This document shows positions 15,486-23,025 of a stretch of 28,736 nucleotides of DNA, piece by piece. The notes beneath the pieces were generated by a model. It had not been told where the DNA came from, did not search any database, and saw only the letters and a list, made by a program, of their open reading frames with translations. Numbering within the stretch: position 1 is the stretch's first letter; the number at the start of each line of letters is the position of its first letter. This DNA comes from UBA9732 sp963649615 (GTDB lineage: Bacteria; Spirochaetota; Spirochaetia; Sphaerochaetales; Sphaerochaetaceae): NCBI GenBank assembly GCA_963649615.1, contig CAVJIN010000017.1:1-28736 (forward strand), read 5' to 3'. The position numbers and the translations under genes were made by a program.

Positions 15486-16298
15486 GTGATTGAAGAAATT
15501 GGGAACAAGGCAGTTTATTATTTTGAAAATTCGGGGTTTGAACTTTTTACAGCAATTGTTGCATTCTTTTTGGGTGTACTAATTATTAAAAATATTCTTC
15601 AACTGGTTAAGGTTGGTGTGCTGGCTTGTGATATTGACACTGCATTGGTTCATTTTATTCTGACCATTGTTAAGTTTGTGTTGTATTTATGCTTAATATT
15701 GTACTGTTTATCGGTCTTGGGCTTGCCATTATCGGGATTTGTGAGTGCGGTATCGGCGCTGACTTTGGCAATTGGGCTGTCTGTGAAGGACTTGATTGGA
15801 AGTGTTGCAAATGGCCTTATGTTGGTGACAACGCATCCGTTTAAGGAAAACGATTACGTGGAGATTGATGGCGTTGGTGGGACTGTTAAAGAGCTGACTT
15901 TGATGCATACGGTGCTAGCAACTCCAGATAACAAGAAAGTGATGTTGCCTAATTCCAAAGTGTTTAGTGCAAATATAGTCAATTATTCGGCTAATGAATT
16001 TAGACGTATAGTGTTGCCAGTTGAGGTGGATTATAACGCAGACTACGAGGCTGTTCAAAAGCTTCTTTTGAAGGTTGTGAGTGCTCATCCGTTGGTGTGT
16101 TCTGACCCTGCACCTACTGCAAGATATAATTTTAATGGTGATTTTGCTGTTCACTATGATGTTAAATTTTGGTGTAGAAATGAGGATTACTGGCCTGTTA
16201 CGTGGGATTTGAGTGAGCAACTTTATACTGCTGTGTTTAATAACAATATTGATGTGCCATATCCACAATTGACGGTTAGTTACAGAAAGGAGGACTAA
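15486..16298 (+). CDS. MscS-family mechanosensitive channel
   Basis: 270-residue small-conductance mechanosensitive channel that vents solutes on hypo-osmotic shock. Three membrane segments at about 18-40, 55-77 and 80-112; the last, pore-lining one is Gly/Ala-rich (SAVSALTLAIGLSVKDLIGSVANG). The beta domain follows with PFKENDYVEIDGVGGTV and LPNSKVFSANIVNYS, typical of MscS. GTG at 15486 is preferred over GTG 15480 because AAAGGAG then sits at 8 rather than 2 bases. One base separates it from the next gene, so the channel, the small membrane protein and the peptidase form an operon. Leu and Val codons are often TTG and GTG here, more than in neighbouring genes. Confidence 0.92.
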   Translation: MIEEIGNKAVYYFENSGFELFTAIVAFFLGVLIIKNILQLVKVGVLACDIDTALVHFILTIVKFVLYLCLILYCLSVLGLPLSGFVSAVSALTLAIGLSVKDLIGSVANGLMLVTTHPFKENDYVEIDGVGGTVKELTLMHTVLATPDNKKVMLPNSKVFSANIVNYSANEFRRIVLPVEVDYNADYEAVQKLLLKVVSAHPLVCSDPAPTARYNFNGDFAVHYDVKFWCRNEDYWPVTWDLSEQLYTAVFNNNIDVPYPQLTVSYRKED

Positions 16299-16299
16299 G

Positions 16300-16785
16300 A
16301 TGAGTGCACTTGAAAAAATGATTTCCACTTGTATTTTCTGGTTTTTAGTTTACCTTTTGACCCTTTTTATTACAAATAAGACAGGTGTTGGCTCTAATGT
16401 CCTCAAACATTCTTTAAAGCGACTTGCAAGAATGCGTAAGCTATGTGCTAAATTTTACGATCTCATTTCTTCTAGCAAGTTTAGTATTAAATCTAAAAGT
16501 TCTGTTCTCATGTTAAATGAGATTATCAGATGTCAAAAGAGCTTTTTGAGAATTCTTTCCGTGTACTTGTATGATGACAAGACAGATAAAGATGTAAAGG
16601 AAGCAAGAGATTATGTTGCTGATATTTCTGACTATTGCAGGCAAGCTTTAATTCTTGCTTCAGAGGGCTCAAATGCAGATATTAACGATTATTTCAAACA
16701 AATTGAGGCTCGTATTTCCAGTGCTGAAGTACATATAAAAAAGGCTTTGGAATATGATATAAAAAATGAAATGCTAAAGATTTGA
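16300..16785 (+). CDS. Small single-span membrane protein of unknown function
   Basis: 161 residues with one N-terminal membrane segment (about 8-25) and a basic, helical soluble part (Lys/Arg-rich 36-70, then acidic helices to the end). No known family recognised. AAAGGAGG six bases upstream makes the start clear. It lies 1 base after the MscS gene and 12 bases before the peptidase gene, so it is probably an accessory of one of them (inference). Confidence 0.75.
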   Translation: MSALEKMISTCIFWFLVYLLTLFITNKTGVGSNVLKHSLKRLARMRKLCAKFYDLISSSKFSIKSKSSVLMLNEIIRCQKSFLRILSVYLYDDKTDKDVKEARDYVADISDYCRQALILASEGSNADINDYFKQIEARISSAEVHIKKALEYDIKNEMLKI

Positions 16786-16797
16786 GAGTATAAAATA

Positions 16798-19404
16798 ATG
16801 GCCCATAAAAGGTTTTTAGTGCTTATTTTTTTATTATTCGTTTCATTTGAGGCTATTTTTGCATCCAATTTGCTTGAAGTTGAGACAACGCATTTTACAA
16901 TTATTTATGATGAATCTTGCGAAGAAAGTGCGGCTGTAATTGCTAGTTGTTGTGAAGATACCTATAACTATCTTTGCTCATTGTTTCATGTAGATCCTGA
17001 TTTGCATTTGCCTGTAATACTTACCTCAAAGGTTAAAGTTTTGAATGCTTACTTTACGCCAAGTCCTTCAAATCACATTGTTTTGTATAATGTTATTGCA
17101 GACAAAGGTAGTCTTACTTCTTTCTCGGAGACACTGACTTCTATATTCAAGCACGAACTTACTCATGCTTTTACAATGAATCTTCGTAGTTCTTTTTGGC
17201 AAGGTTTAGCCAATATATTTGGAGATTCTGTTAATCCGTCCACCTTCCTTTATTCGTACCAATCCATGACTGAAGGCATTGCTGTTGCTACAGAAAGTTT
17301 AGATGGTTATGGAAGAATGAATGATCTTTATTCATATAGAATTGTCTACCAAGCTAAACTTGAGGGAAAATTTCCTTCTTGGATAGAAATTTCTGGTGCA
17401 AGAGATACCTATCCTTCTTCACTTTTACCCTATATCTTTGGGGGTGCTTTTCTTACCTATTTGTGTGATACCTATGGAACAGATGCTGTCTATGAGATTT
17501 TTGTTAAGTTTGGGAGAATTAATTGGTTTAAGGACACCGCAAAAATAATTGAAGATACAATTGGAGTTAAGTTTAAAACTTTATGGGCTGATTTTTATGA
17601 ATCTATTGAGGTTCCAAGCAATTTAGTTAAAAGTTCAAAATTGGAAAGCTATGCAAATCTTGGTTCTTTTGATGGCATTAAGGCTCTGCAAGATGGGTCA
17701 ATAATTTTTCATGATGGTGCTTCTTTTGGCTTGTATACCCTTACTTCTGATCTTAGTAAGAGCTCTAAACTATGTGATGTATTATCTTATGCTGACGAGT
17801 ATTCCGTTTCCCAAGATGGCGTAAAACTTCTTATTCCTTATGTTCTTGAGAATTCTAACTGCGTTAAGATCATGACCCGAGATGGCAAGATCCTTAAAAC
17901 CTTTATTTTTTATGACAAGGATGCTCGTGGTGGAGTTTTCACAGATATTGGAGTTCTTTTGTATGTAGCAAAAGGGCAGGAGACCTTCTTGGAACTTTAT
18001 GATAACAATTATGAATTTATATCTTCTGTTTCTCTTGGCTATGGAGCTGTAGCCTCTTCTCTTACAAATTGTAAGGACGGACGGGTTGCGTTTATTTATA
18101 CCTTAAACGGGGAAGATAATATTGCAATCCTTAACCTTCAAGATATGAGTATTGAACTTTATGAAAGTCCAAATCCAATGAGGATTTTCTCTTTGTCGTT
18201 GTCTTCTGGAACAGAAGAAAACCTCTTGTCTTTTACTTGGTTTCCAACAGTTCTTTCTTTACTTGAAATGGAAAATTCAGAAAACAATAGCCCAATTCTT
18301 GGTGGATATGGTGAATTTATTCTCAATGATGGCAGTTTTAGGCTATCAAAAGCTAATGTAAATGGTGGAGTTAATGCCCCTTTACGCTTAAATGAAACAG
18401 TTCTTTTTTCAAGTAATCTTTATGAAGGCGCTGTACTTAATACTATTTCAGTTGAGGCCTTAAACCTAGAAGAAAAAGTTTCAACGTCTCATTTTACTCT
18501 TGAGGCTCAGAGTTTTGATTCTAGTAAGTTGGAGGTCCTTACATCTTCAAAGAAATACAATGCTTTTGAGCATATGACAGATGGTGCACTCTTGCCTCTT
18601 GGTTCTTATATTGATGTCATGAACGGAGCAGGTTTGACTTGGACAGTGGCAGATCCCACTGGACAGTATGTTTTTAATATGTCTGGTTACCTCAATGAAA
18701 GTGGTACTTTTAACTTGGGAATTTGGGGAACCAATAATCTTGAATTTGGCCCACTTTCTTTGCCAGTTACAGTTGGTTCTAAACTTGTCAATGGTAGTTT
18801 GCATTTTGATTTCCAAGTCCAACCCTCTTATGTTCATTATTTTGACGCAGGGAAACGGCTTGAAATTGCAGACTACATAACCAACAATTTGGTATTTTCC
18901 AACAAAGGTATTGCAAATTCGTTTCACAACACATTCTTAGTCTCGTATGCTAGTGTAACTGCCACAGGTATTGGGCTTAATACAAGTAAAGGCTATAAAG
19001 TTCAATTTGCACTAGAAGATGTCAATCCAAGTTTATCATTTAGGGTTGTTTTTCCTGTATTTAAGTTTGCCATCTCCTTTGGTGGTTCAGCACAGTACAC
19101 AGTCAGTTCAAAGGATCTCAGTCTTCTTGGCTCCGGAAATATTAATTTGTTTAATTTTGAGATTCATAATGGAATAAGAGTTCTAAGTTTATACGTAAAA
19201 AGAATTTCTTTAGATACTCAATATGATTGTTCTTATTCTATTTCTCTAAAGACCTTTGAACAGATTATTCAGCTTAGAGTATATGCAACACTTGCTCCAT
19301 TACTTGGAGCTTTGAGCTCTTCCTTAGAAGTTAAATTTGGTGCAATTCTTTCTTGGAATCCAGCAGAGGGTACGCCAAAAATAACTTTTTCTGTAATTAA
19401 ATGA
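16798..19404 (+). CDS. Secreted peptidase MA-like zinc metalloprotease with probable outer-membrane C-terminus
   Basis: 868 residues. A signal peptide (about 1-22, cut near IFA/SN) is followed by a gluzincin-like domain: FKHELTHAF (117-125) gives His119, Glu120 and His123, and Glu159 in SMTEGIA is the likely third metal ligand. Residues 270-560 look like a beta-propeller or WD-like region (repeated short strands with DGSIIFHDG, DGVKLLIPY, DGRVAFIY). The last 250 residues alternate hydrophobic strands with Gly and Ser and could form a beta-barrel, ending TFSVIK. This layout fits a periplasmic or surface protease family known mainly from spirochaetes. Substrate unknown. Last gene of the mscS operon; the 11-base repeat/hairpin begins at its stop codon. 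Confidence 0.82.
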   Translation: MAHKRFLVLIFLLFVSFEAIFASNLLEVETTHFTIIYDESCEESAAVIASCCEDTYNYLCSLFHVDPDLHLPVILTSKVKVLNAYFTPSPSNHIVLYNVIADKGSLTSFSETLTSIFKHELTHAFTMNLRSSFWQGLANIFGDSVNPSTFLYSYQSMTEGIAVATESLDGYGRMNDLYSYRIVYQAKLEGKFPSWIEISGARDTYPSSLLPYIFGGAFLTYLCDTYGTDAVYEIFVKFGRINWFKDTAKIIEDTIGVKFKTLWADFYESIEVPSNLVKSSKLESYANLGSFDGIKALQDGSIIFHDGASFGLYTLTSDLSKSSKLCDVLSYADEYSVSQDGVKLLIPYVLENSNCVKIMTRDGKILKTFIFYDKDARGGVFTDIGVLLYVAKGQETFLELYDNNYEFISSVSLGYGAVASSLTNCKDGRVAFIYTLNGEDNIAILNLQDMSIELYESPNPMRIFSLSLSSGTEENLLSFTWFPTVLSLLEMENSENNSPILGGYGEFILNDGSFRLSKANVNGGVNAPLRLNETVLFSSNLYEGAVLNTISVEALNLEEKVSTSHFTLEAQSFDSSKLEVLTSSKKYNAFEHMTDGALLPLGSYIDVMNGAGLTWTVADPTGQYVFNMSGYLNESGTFNLGIWGTNNLEFGPLSLPVTVGSKLVNGSLHFDFQVQPSYVHYFDAGKRLEIADYITNNLVFSNKGIANSFHNTFLVSYASVTATGIGLNTSKGYKVQFALEDVNPSLSFRVVFPVFKFAISFGGSAQYTVSSKDLSLLGSGNINLFNFEIHNGIRVLSLYVKRISLDTQYDCSYSISLKTFEQIIQLRVYATLAPLLGALSSSLEVKFGAILSWNPAEGTPKITFSVIK

Positions 19405-19444
19405 GGTTTTCTAGAGGTTTTCTAGAGGTTTTCTAGAGGTTTTT
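19403..19444 (+). repeat. 11-bp tandem repeat (3 full copies plus a partial)
   Basis: GAGGTTTTCTA occurs exactly at 19403-19413, 19414-19424 and 19425-19435, followed by a partial copy GAGGTTTTT (19436-19444). The first copy begins inside the TGA stop codon of the peptidase gene. Confidence 0.95.
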
Positions 19445-19459
19445 CCAAAAACCTCTAGA
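19432..19459. terminator. Perfect 13-bp inverted repeat, probable bidirectional terminator
   Basis: TCTAGAGGTTTTT (19432-19444) and AAAAACCTCTAGA (19447-19459) are perfect complements separated by two bases. It lies between the converging peptidase and STAS-kinase genes and includes the TAG stop of the latter (19457-19455). The T-run is inside the stem instead of after it, so termination efficiency is uncertain. Confidence 0.6.
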
Positions 19460-20630
19460 ACGTTAGTTCGTCTATTTTTGAAACCAATTCAATAAGCTGT
19501 GATTTGTAGAATTCTACTAGTTGTTCTTTATTTTCTACATCTCTGCGTATTGTACGGCGCAATAAACGCATGTAACCAATAATCTTAGCCTTGTTTTCAA
19601 CTTCTGTAAGACGAGCTTCATCTGTGGTGCCAAGATACAAGGCAAGTGCCTTGTGCCAAAATAGAGTAGTTGTTTCATATGGAATTTTGAGAAAATTCAT
19701 AACTACTTCATGGTCCAGCTCAGAAAAACCAACAAATGCATTAAACATTGAGCCTAGCTCAAAGATTGGGTGACCTACGCAAAGAGTGTCCATGTCAATT
19801 AGTAGAGCTTCTCCATCGCGTACCATGACATTGTTTGTATGATAGTCTCCATGCAACATGGTTTGCTGTTGTGGAACAGCTTCTACCATTGCATAGAGTT
19901 TGTTGCCAATTTCTTCTGGTAAATAATCTTTGTCGAATTTGGCCCAACTTAAGGCAACTGTTCTCATGTCTGGCATATCACCAGGCTTCACTTGCGTGTT
20001 GTGAATTTGCTTTAACATGTCCACAAAGTATTTAAGAGGAGCGTCTAAATTCTCTGGATCTTTTTTTATCATTTTTGAAAGCGATGTTGCTTCAAGAAGT
20101 TCCATCACCGTTCCATAACTTTCACCAACAAGGACAACATCATAAGGAATTGCTGTATTTATTCCAAGAACAAGAGCCTTACGAGCCAATTCTCGTTCTC
20201 TTTTAATCTCTGGCAGAGCATCTGAATTGAAGTATACTTTTACAATAGTCTCAGGATCATATCTATAAACAGCACCATTGGAACCTCTTCCAATTATTTC
20301 ACAACCTTCTACAGAAAGCTGACGATACGCTTTTTGTACTGTTATCATTTCTGTAAAACCAGTCATGTCCAAGATGTCATAGACTTCAGAAGAAACGTTT
20401 ATCATCTTTAAATTTGCTTCTTCCTTGCGCAATCTAAGAAGAATACGCAAACCAGCACTAGAGATGTATTCAAGGTTTTTGGCATCTATTACAATAGTTA
20501 AACCTTTTGCTGCTGCACGGATTTCGTTTATTTTGTTTTCAACTTCAGCTGCATTGGAAGAAGTTATACGTCCGTTGAGCGAAATTGTTAGCACATTGTT
20601 GTTAATACTAGATGTTACTTCATTACTCAT
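19455..20630 (-). CDS. STAS domain fused to an APH/choline-kinase-like kinase
   Basis: 391 residues in two domains. Residues 1-100 form a STAS (anti-sigma factor antagonist) domain with YISSAGLRILLRL (55-67), in which Ser57 or Ser58 is the usual regulatory phosphorylation site. Residues 108-391 form an aminoglycoside-phosphotransferase/choline-kinase-like fold: glycine loop GRGSNGAVY (115-123), Lys131, catalytic HGDYHTNN (260-267) and metal-binding Asp279 (LIDMD). STAS domains normally act in partner-switching with anti-sigma kinases, so a kinase on the same chain is notable. GAGGAG lies about 10 bases before ATG 20630, which is chosen over ATG 20648. It follows the HD gene after 7 bases. The kinase substrate is unknown; antibiotic resistance is not implied. 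Confidence 0.85.
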   Translation of the reverse strand: MSNEVTSSINNNVLTISLNGRITSSNAAEVENKINEIRAAAKGLTIVIDAKNLEYISSAGLRILLRLRKEEANLKMINVSSEVYDILDMTGFTEMITVQKAYRQLSVEGCEIIGRGSNGAVYRYDPETIVKVYFNSDALPEIKRERELARKALVLGINTAIPYDVVLVGESYGTVMELLEATSLSKMIKKDPENLDAPLKYFVDMLKQIHNTQVKPGDMPDMRTVALSWAKFDKDYLPEEIGNKLYAMVEAVPQQQTMLHGDYHTNNVMVRDGEALLIDMDTLCVGHPIFELGSMFNAFVGFSELDHEVVMNFLKIPYETTTLFWHKALALYLGTTDEARLTEVENKAKIIGYMRLLRRTIRRDVENKEQLVEFYKSQLIELVSKIDELTF

Positions 20631-20637
20631 ATTCTTA

Positions 20638-21219
20638 TTACTCCTCATTAATGTTGGGGATGTCCTTAAAAATTTCTTGAACTAACCAATTATACTCTTT
20701 CCATGCTAAAGTATCAGCAAGTTCTTTTGTATAATTTAAAATAGAATAATAATACCATTTTTGCTGAACGGGGTCTTTTTGGTTAAAGTGTTGCCACAAA
20801 TTGTGTCCTTCTTTCTGCCAATAAGAGTAAATAGAACGTATGTTTGATAACTTATCGCCCAAAAAAAGAATTTTTACATCTATGTCATTAGTATTCTTTA
20901 GAATTTCCAGAGCTTCTTCTTTGCGCACCTTCCACGTAACGTCAGCAGGAAGTTCTTTTCTTTTATCTTCTGTTTCCGATGCCACTAGCTGTGCAACTCT
21001 TGCTCCAAAATTCTTTTCAATTTCTTGAATTTGAGTTTCTGTGTCTTCTACTACATCATGTAATACGCCAGCTGCAATAACATCTTGATTGCTTGTTATT
21101 GATCCCACAACGGCTGCCACTTCAACAGGGTGTAATATATATGGAAGGGTGGACTGTTTGCGTCGCATGCCCGCATGAACGTTTGTAGCAAAAACAATAG
21201 CTCTTTCAACTAATTCCAC
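20638..21219 (-). CDS. HD-domain hydrolase, RelA/SpoT-like (possible small alarmone hydrolase)
   Basis: 193 residues corresponding only to the HD domain of RelA/SpoT proteins. Metal ligands fit His30 (YILHPVEVA), His54-Asp55 (GVLHDVVEDT, with the Glu58-Asp59 pair) and Asp122 (LGDKLSNIRS). No synthetase or TGS domain is present, so by analogy with Mesh1-type enzymes it may hydrolyse (p)ppGpp or another nucleotide. GTG start at 21219 with GAGGAG eight bases upstream. It heads a two-gene operon with the STAS-kinase gene and is divergent from pstS. Activity on ppGpp is inferred from the family. Confidence 0.85.
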   Translation of the reverse strand: MELVERAIVFATNVHAGMRRKQSTLPYILHPVEVAAVVGSITSNQDVIAAGVLHDVVEDTETQIQEIEKNFGARVAQLVASETEDKRKELPADVTWKVRKEEALEILKNTNDIDVKILFLGDKLSNIRSIYSYWQKEGHNLWQHFNQKDPVQQKWYYYSILNYTKELADTLAWKEYNWLVQEIFKDIPNINEE

Positions 21220-21240
21220 AATATTTCTCCTCGTTAATAG

Positions 21241-21269
21241 AGATTAACATTTTTATGAGGTTTTTACAA
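21241..21269 (-). promoter_or_regulatory. Promoter of the HD/STAS-kinase operon
   Basis: Minus strand TTGTAA (21269-21264), 17 bases, TAATCT (21246-21241). The predicted start lies at about 21234, directly before GAGGAG (21232-21227). The -35 overlaps the Pho-box half-site at 21263-21268. Confidence 0.5.
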
Positions 21270-21301
21270 AGCTTTTACAATACAACGCTTTCAATTTTAC
21301 A
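21252..21301 (+). promoter_or_regulatory. Pho-box array upstream of pstS
   Basis: Half-sites at 11-base phase: TTTATG (21252), TTTACA (21263), TTTACA (21274), a degenerate ACGCTT (21285) and TTTACA (21296). The TTTACA-N5-TTTACA arrangement matches the direct-repeat boxes of PhoP/PhoB-type regulators, best known from Bacillus. Binding is predicted for the phoB product encoded downstream. Confidence 0.7.
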
Positions 21302-21316
21302 TTGCAATGTTATTGT
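21288..21316 (+). promoter_or_regulatory. pstS promoter (activator-type)
   Basis: A poor -35 CTTTCA (21288-21293), 17 bases, TATTGT (21311-21316). The Pho boxes cover the -35, as expected for a promoter that needs the activator. The leader of about 17 bases carries CAGGAG before ATG 21340. Confidence 0.45.
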
Positions 21317-21339
21317 CTTGCCGTAAACAGGAGATGAAT

Positions 21340-22146
21340 ATGAAAAAAGTATTAACAATGTTTATGGTTTTAATGATTATGACATGTTTGTTTGCTGGTG
21401 GCTCTAATGAAGCATCAAAGACAGTTTCAACAGACGGCTCAACCTCAATGGAAAAAGTAATTGGAGCTTTAGGTGAAGCATTTATGGAGAAGCACAAAGA
21501 TGTTTCTTTTACATACAACCCAACAGGTTCGGGTTCTGGAATTAAAGCTGTCCTAGAAGGTCGTTGTGATATTGGACTTTCAAGCCGTAATCTAAAGGAT
21601 TCTGAAATTGCAGAAGGTCTCAACCAGACAGTTCTTGCATATGATGGAATAGCTATTATTGTTAATCCTAACAATCCAGTAGACGGGTTAGATGTAGAAA
21701 CAATCGCCAAAATATTTAAAGGCGAGATTACAAACTGGAAGGAAGTTGGTGGGCAAGATGCTCAAATAGTTCTTATAGGCCGTGAAGCAGGTAGCGGTAC
21801 AAGAGATGGTTTTGAAACCATTACAAAAACAGCAGACGTTTGCCAATACCGTCAGGAACTAACCTCAACTGGTGATGTGATAACAACAGTAGCTCAGAAT
21901 CCAGCCGCAATAGGATATGCTTCTTTGGCAGCTGTAAAGAATACAGTAAAGGCTTTAATGGTGAATGGAGTTGTTCCAAGTGAAGACACAGTCAGAGATT
22001 CAAGTTATGCAATCCAGCGTCCATTCGTGCTTGTAACAAAGAAGGGTACAGCCCTCTCAAGTACGGCACAGGCATTCTTTGACTATGCACTTTCTAGTGA
22101 GGCTTCATCAATAATATCGGCAGCCGGTGCTGTATCAGCAAATTGA
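21340..22146 (+). CDS. pstS: Phosphate ABC transporter substrate-binding protein PstS
   Basis: Secreted phosphate-binding protein, 268 residues. Signal peptide about 1-20 (MKKVLTMFMVLMIMTCLFAG); the Cys16 context (Met-Thr-Cys) is a poor lipobox, so cleavage by signal peptidase I is more likely, though spirochaete lipoboxes are relaxed. Phosphate contacts fit the family: STDGSTSM (30-37), GSGSGIKAV (63-71), DIGLSSR (77-83) and GREAGSGTRDGF (147-158). ATG 21340 has GGAG six bases upstream; the earlier in-frame starts at 21307 and 21334 do not. First gene of pstSCAB-phoU-phoB-phoR, controlled by the Pho-box array. Confidence 0.94.
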   Translation: MKKVLTMFMVLMIMTCLFAGGSNEASKTVSTDGSTSMEKVIGALGEAFMEKHKDVSFTYNPTGSGSGIKAVLEGRCDIGLSSRNLKDSEIAEGLNQTVLAYDGIAIIVNPNNPVDGLDVETIAKIFKGEITNWKEVGGQDAQIVLIGREAGSGTRDGFETITKTADVCQYRQELTSTGDVITTVAQNPAAIGYASLAAVKNTVKALMVNGVVPSEDTVRDSSYAIQRPFVLVTKKGTALSSTAQAFFDYALSSEASSIISAAGAVSAN

Positions 22147-22148
22147 AG

Positions 22149-23024
22149 ATGGCAAGTTTAACGAGCAAAAAGCGAATAGAGACCGTTATGCAAGGCTTGT
22201 TCTTTGCATGCGGTCTTTTGACAGTCGCGAGTGTTCTTCTGATTACAATTTATCTCTTAATCAGTGGAACTCCAGCAATTGCAAAAATAGGTATTTTTAA
22301 GTTTTTGTTTGGAAAAAAATGGGCATCCACGGCTTCTGAGCCATTGTTTGGAATTCTACCCTTTATTTTAACAAGCATTTATGGAACTTCTGGAGCAATT
22401 CTTTTGGGTGTTCCGGTTGGGTTTTTTACTGCAGTTTATATGTCAAAGTTTGCTCCAAAAGCGGTGAAAGCAGTTTTAATGTCTGCTATAGATCTTCTTG
22501 CTGGAATTCCTTCTGTGGTTTACGGTTTGGTTGGCATGTTGGTCATTGTTCCAGGAATAAGGGAGATTTTTAATGTACCAGACGGTTCAAGTCTTCTTGC
22601 TGCAATTCTGGTTCTTTCTGTAATGATTCTTCCTTCAATTATTAAAGTTTCCGTCAATGCTCTTGATGCTGTTCCAAAGGAATACGAAGATGCTTCGTTT
22701 GCACTTGGTGCAAATAAAACAGAGACAGTTTTTAGGGTTTCCGTTCCTGCTGCAAAGAGTGGAATTGCGGCTTCTATAGTTCTAGGGGTTGGACGTGCCA
22801 TTGGTGAAGCCATGGCTGTAATGATGGTTTCCGGTAACGTTGCTAATATGCCCAGTTTGTTCCAAAGTGTTAGATTCCTTACTACAGCTGTTGCAAGCGA
22901 AATGGCTTATTCTGAAGGCCTTCAGCAACAAGCGTTGTTCTCAATAGCATTAGTGCTTTATCTGTTTATTCTAATGGTTAATGCTATTTTGAATTCAATC
23001 TTGAAAAAGGATAAGGAGCATTAA
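22149..23024 (+). CDS. pstC: Phosphate ABC transporter permease PstC
   Basis: Inner-membrane permease half of the high-affinity phosphate importer, 291 residues with six membrane segments. LLAGIPSVVYGLVGM (117-131) and the ATPase-coupling EAA-type loop YEDASFALGANKTETVFRVSVP (179-200) are characteristic, as is VGRAIGEAMAVMMVSGN (214-230). It starts 2 bases after the pstS stop. A TTG at 22143 in the same frame, overlapping the stop, is a less likely start. No strong ribosome site, so translation is probably coupled to pstS. Confidence 0.95.
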   Translation: MASLTSKKRIETVMQGLFFACGLLTVASVLLITIYLLISGTPAIAKIGIFKFLFGKKWASTASEPLFGILPFILTSIYGTSGAILLGVPVGFFTAVYMSKFAPKAVKAVLMSAIDLLAGIPSVVYGLVGMLVIVPGIREIFNVPDGSSLLAAILVLSVMILPSIIKVSVNALDAVPKEYEDASFALGANKTETVFRVSVPAAKSGIAASIVLGVGRAIGEAMAVMMVSGNVANMPSLFQSVRFLTTAVASEMAYSEGLQQQALFSIALVLYLFILMVNAILNSILKKDKEH

Positions 23025-23025
23025 G

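Noticed and set aside
19403..19459. CRISPR-like or mobile-element interpretation of the tandem repeat
   Set aside because: The units are 11 bases with no spacers, there is no cas gene, and no transposase or target duplication is nearby.
19455..20630. Aminoglycoside resistance gene
   Set aside because: The kinase fold is shared with many metabolite and protein kinases. The STAS fusion and the operon point to signalling.
21340..21390. PstS as a lipoprotein
   Set aside because: Cys16 is preceded by Ile-Met-Thr, a poor lipobox. Not excluded, as spirochaete rules are relaxed, but not claimed.
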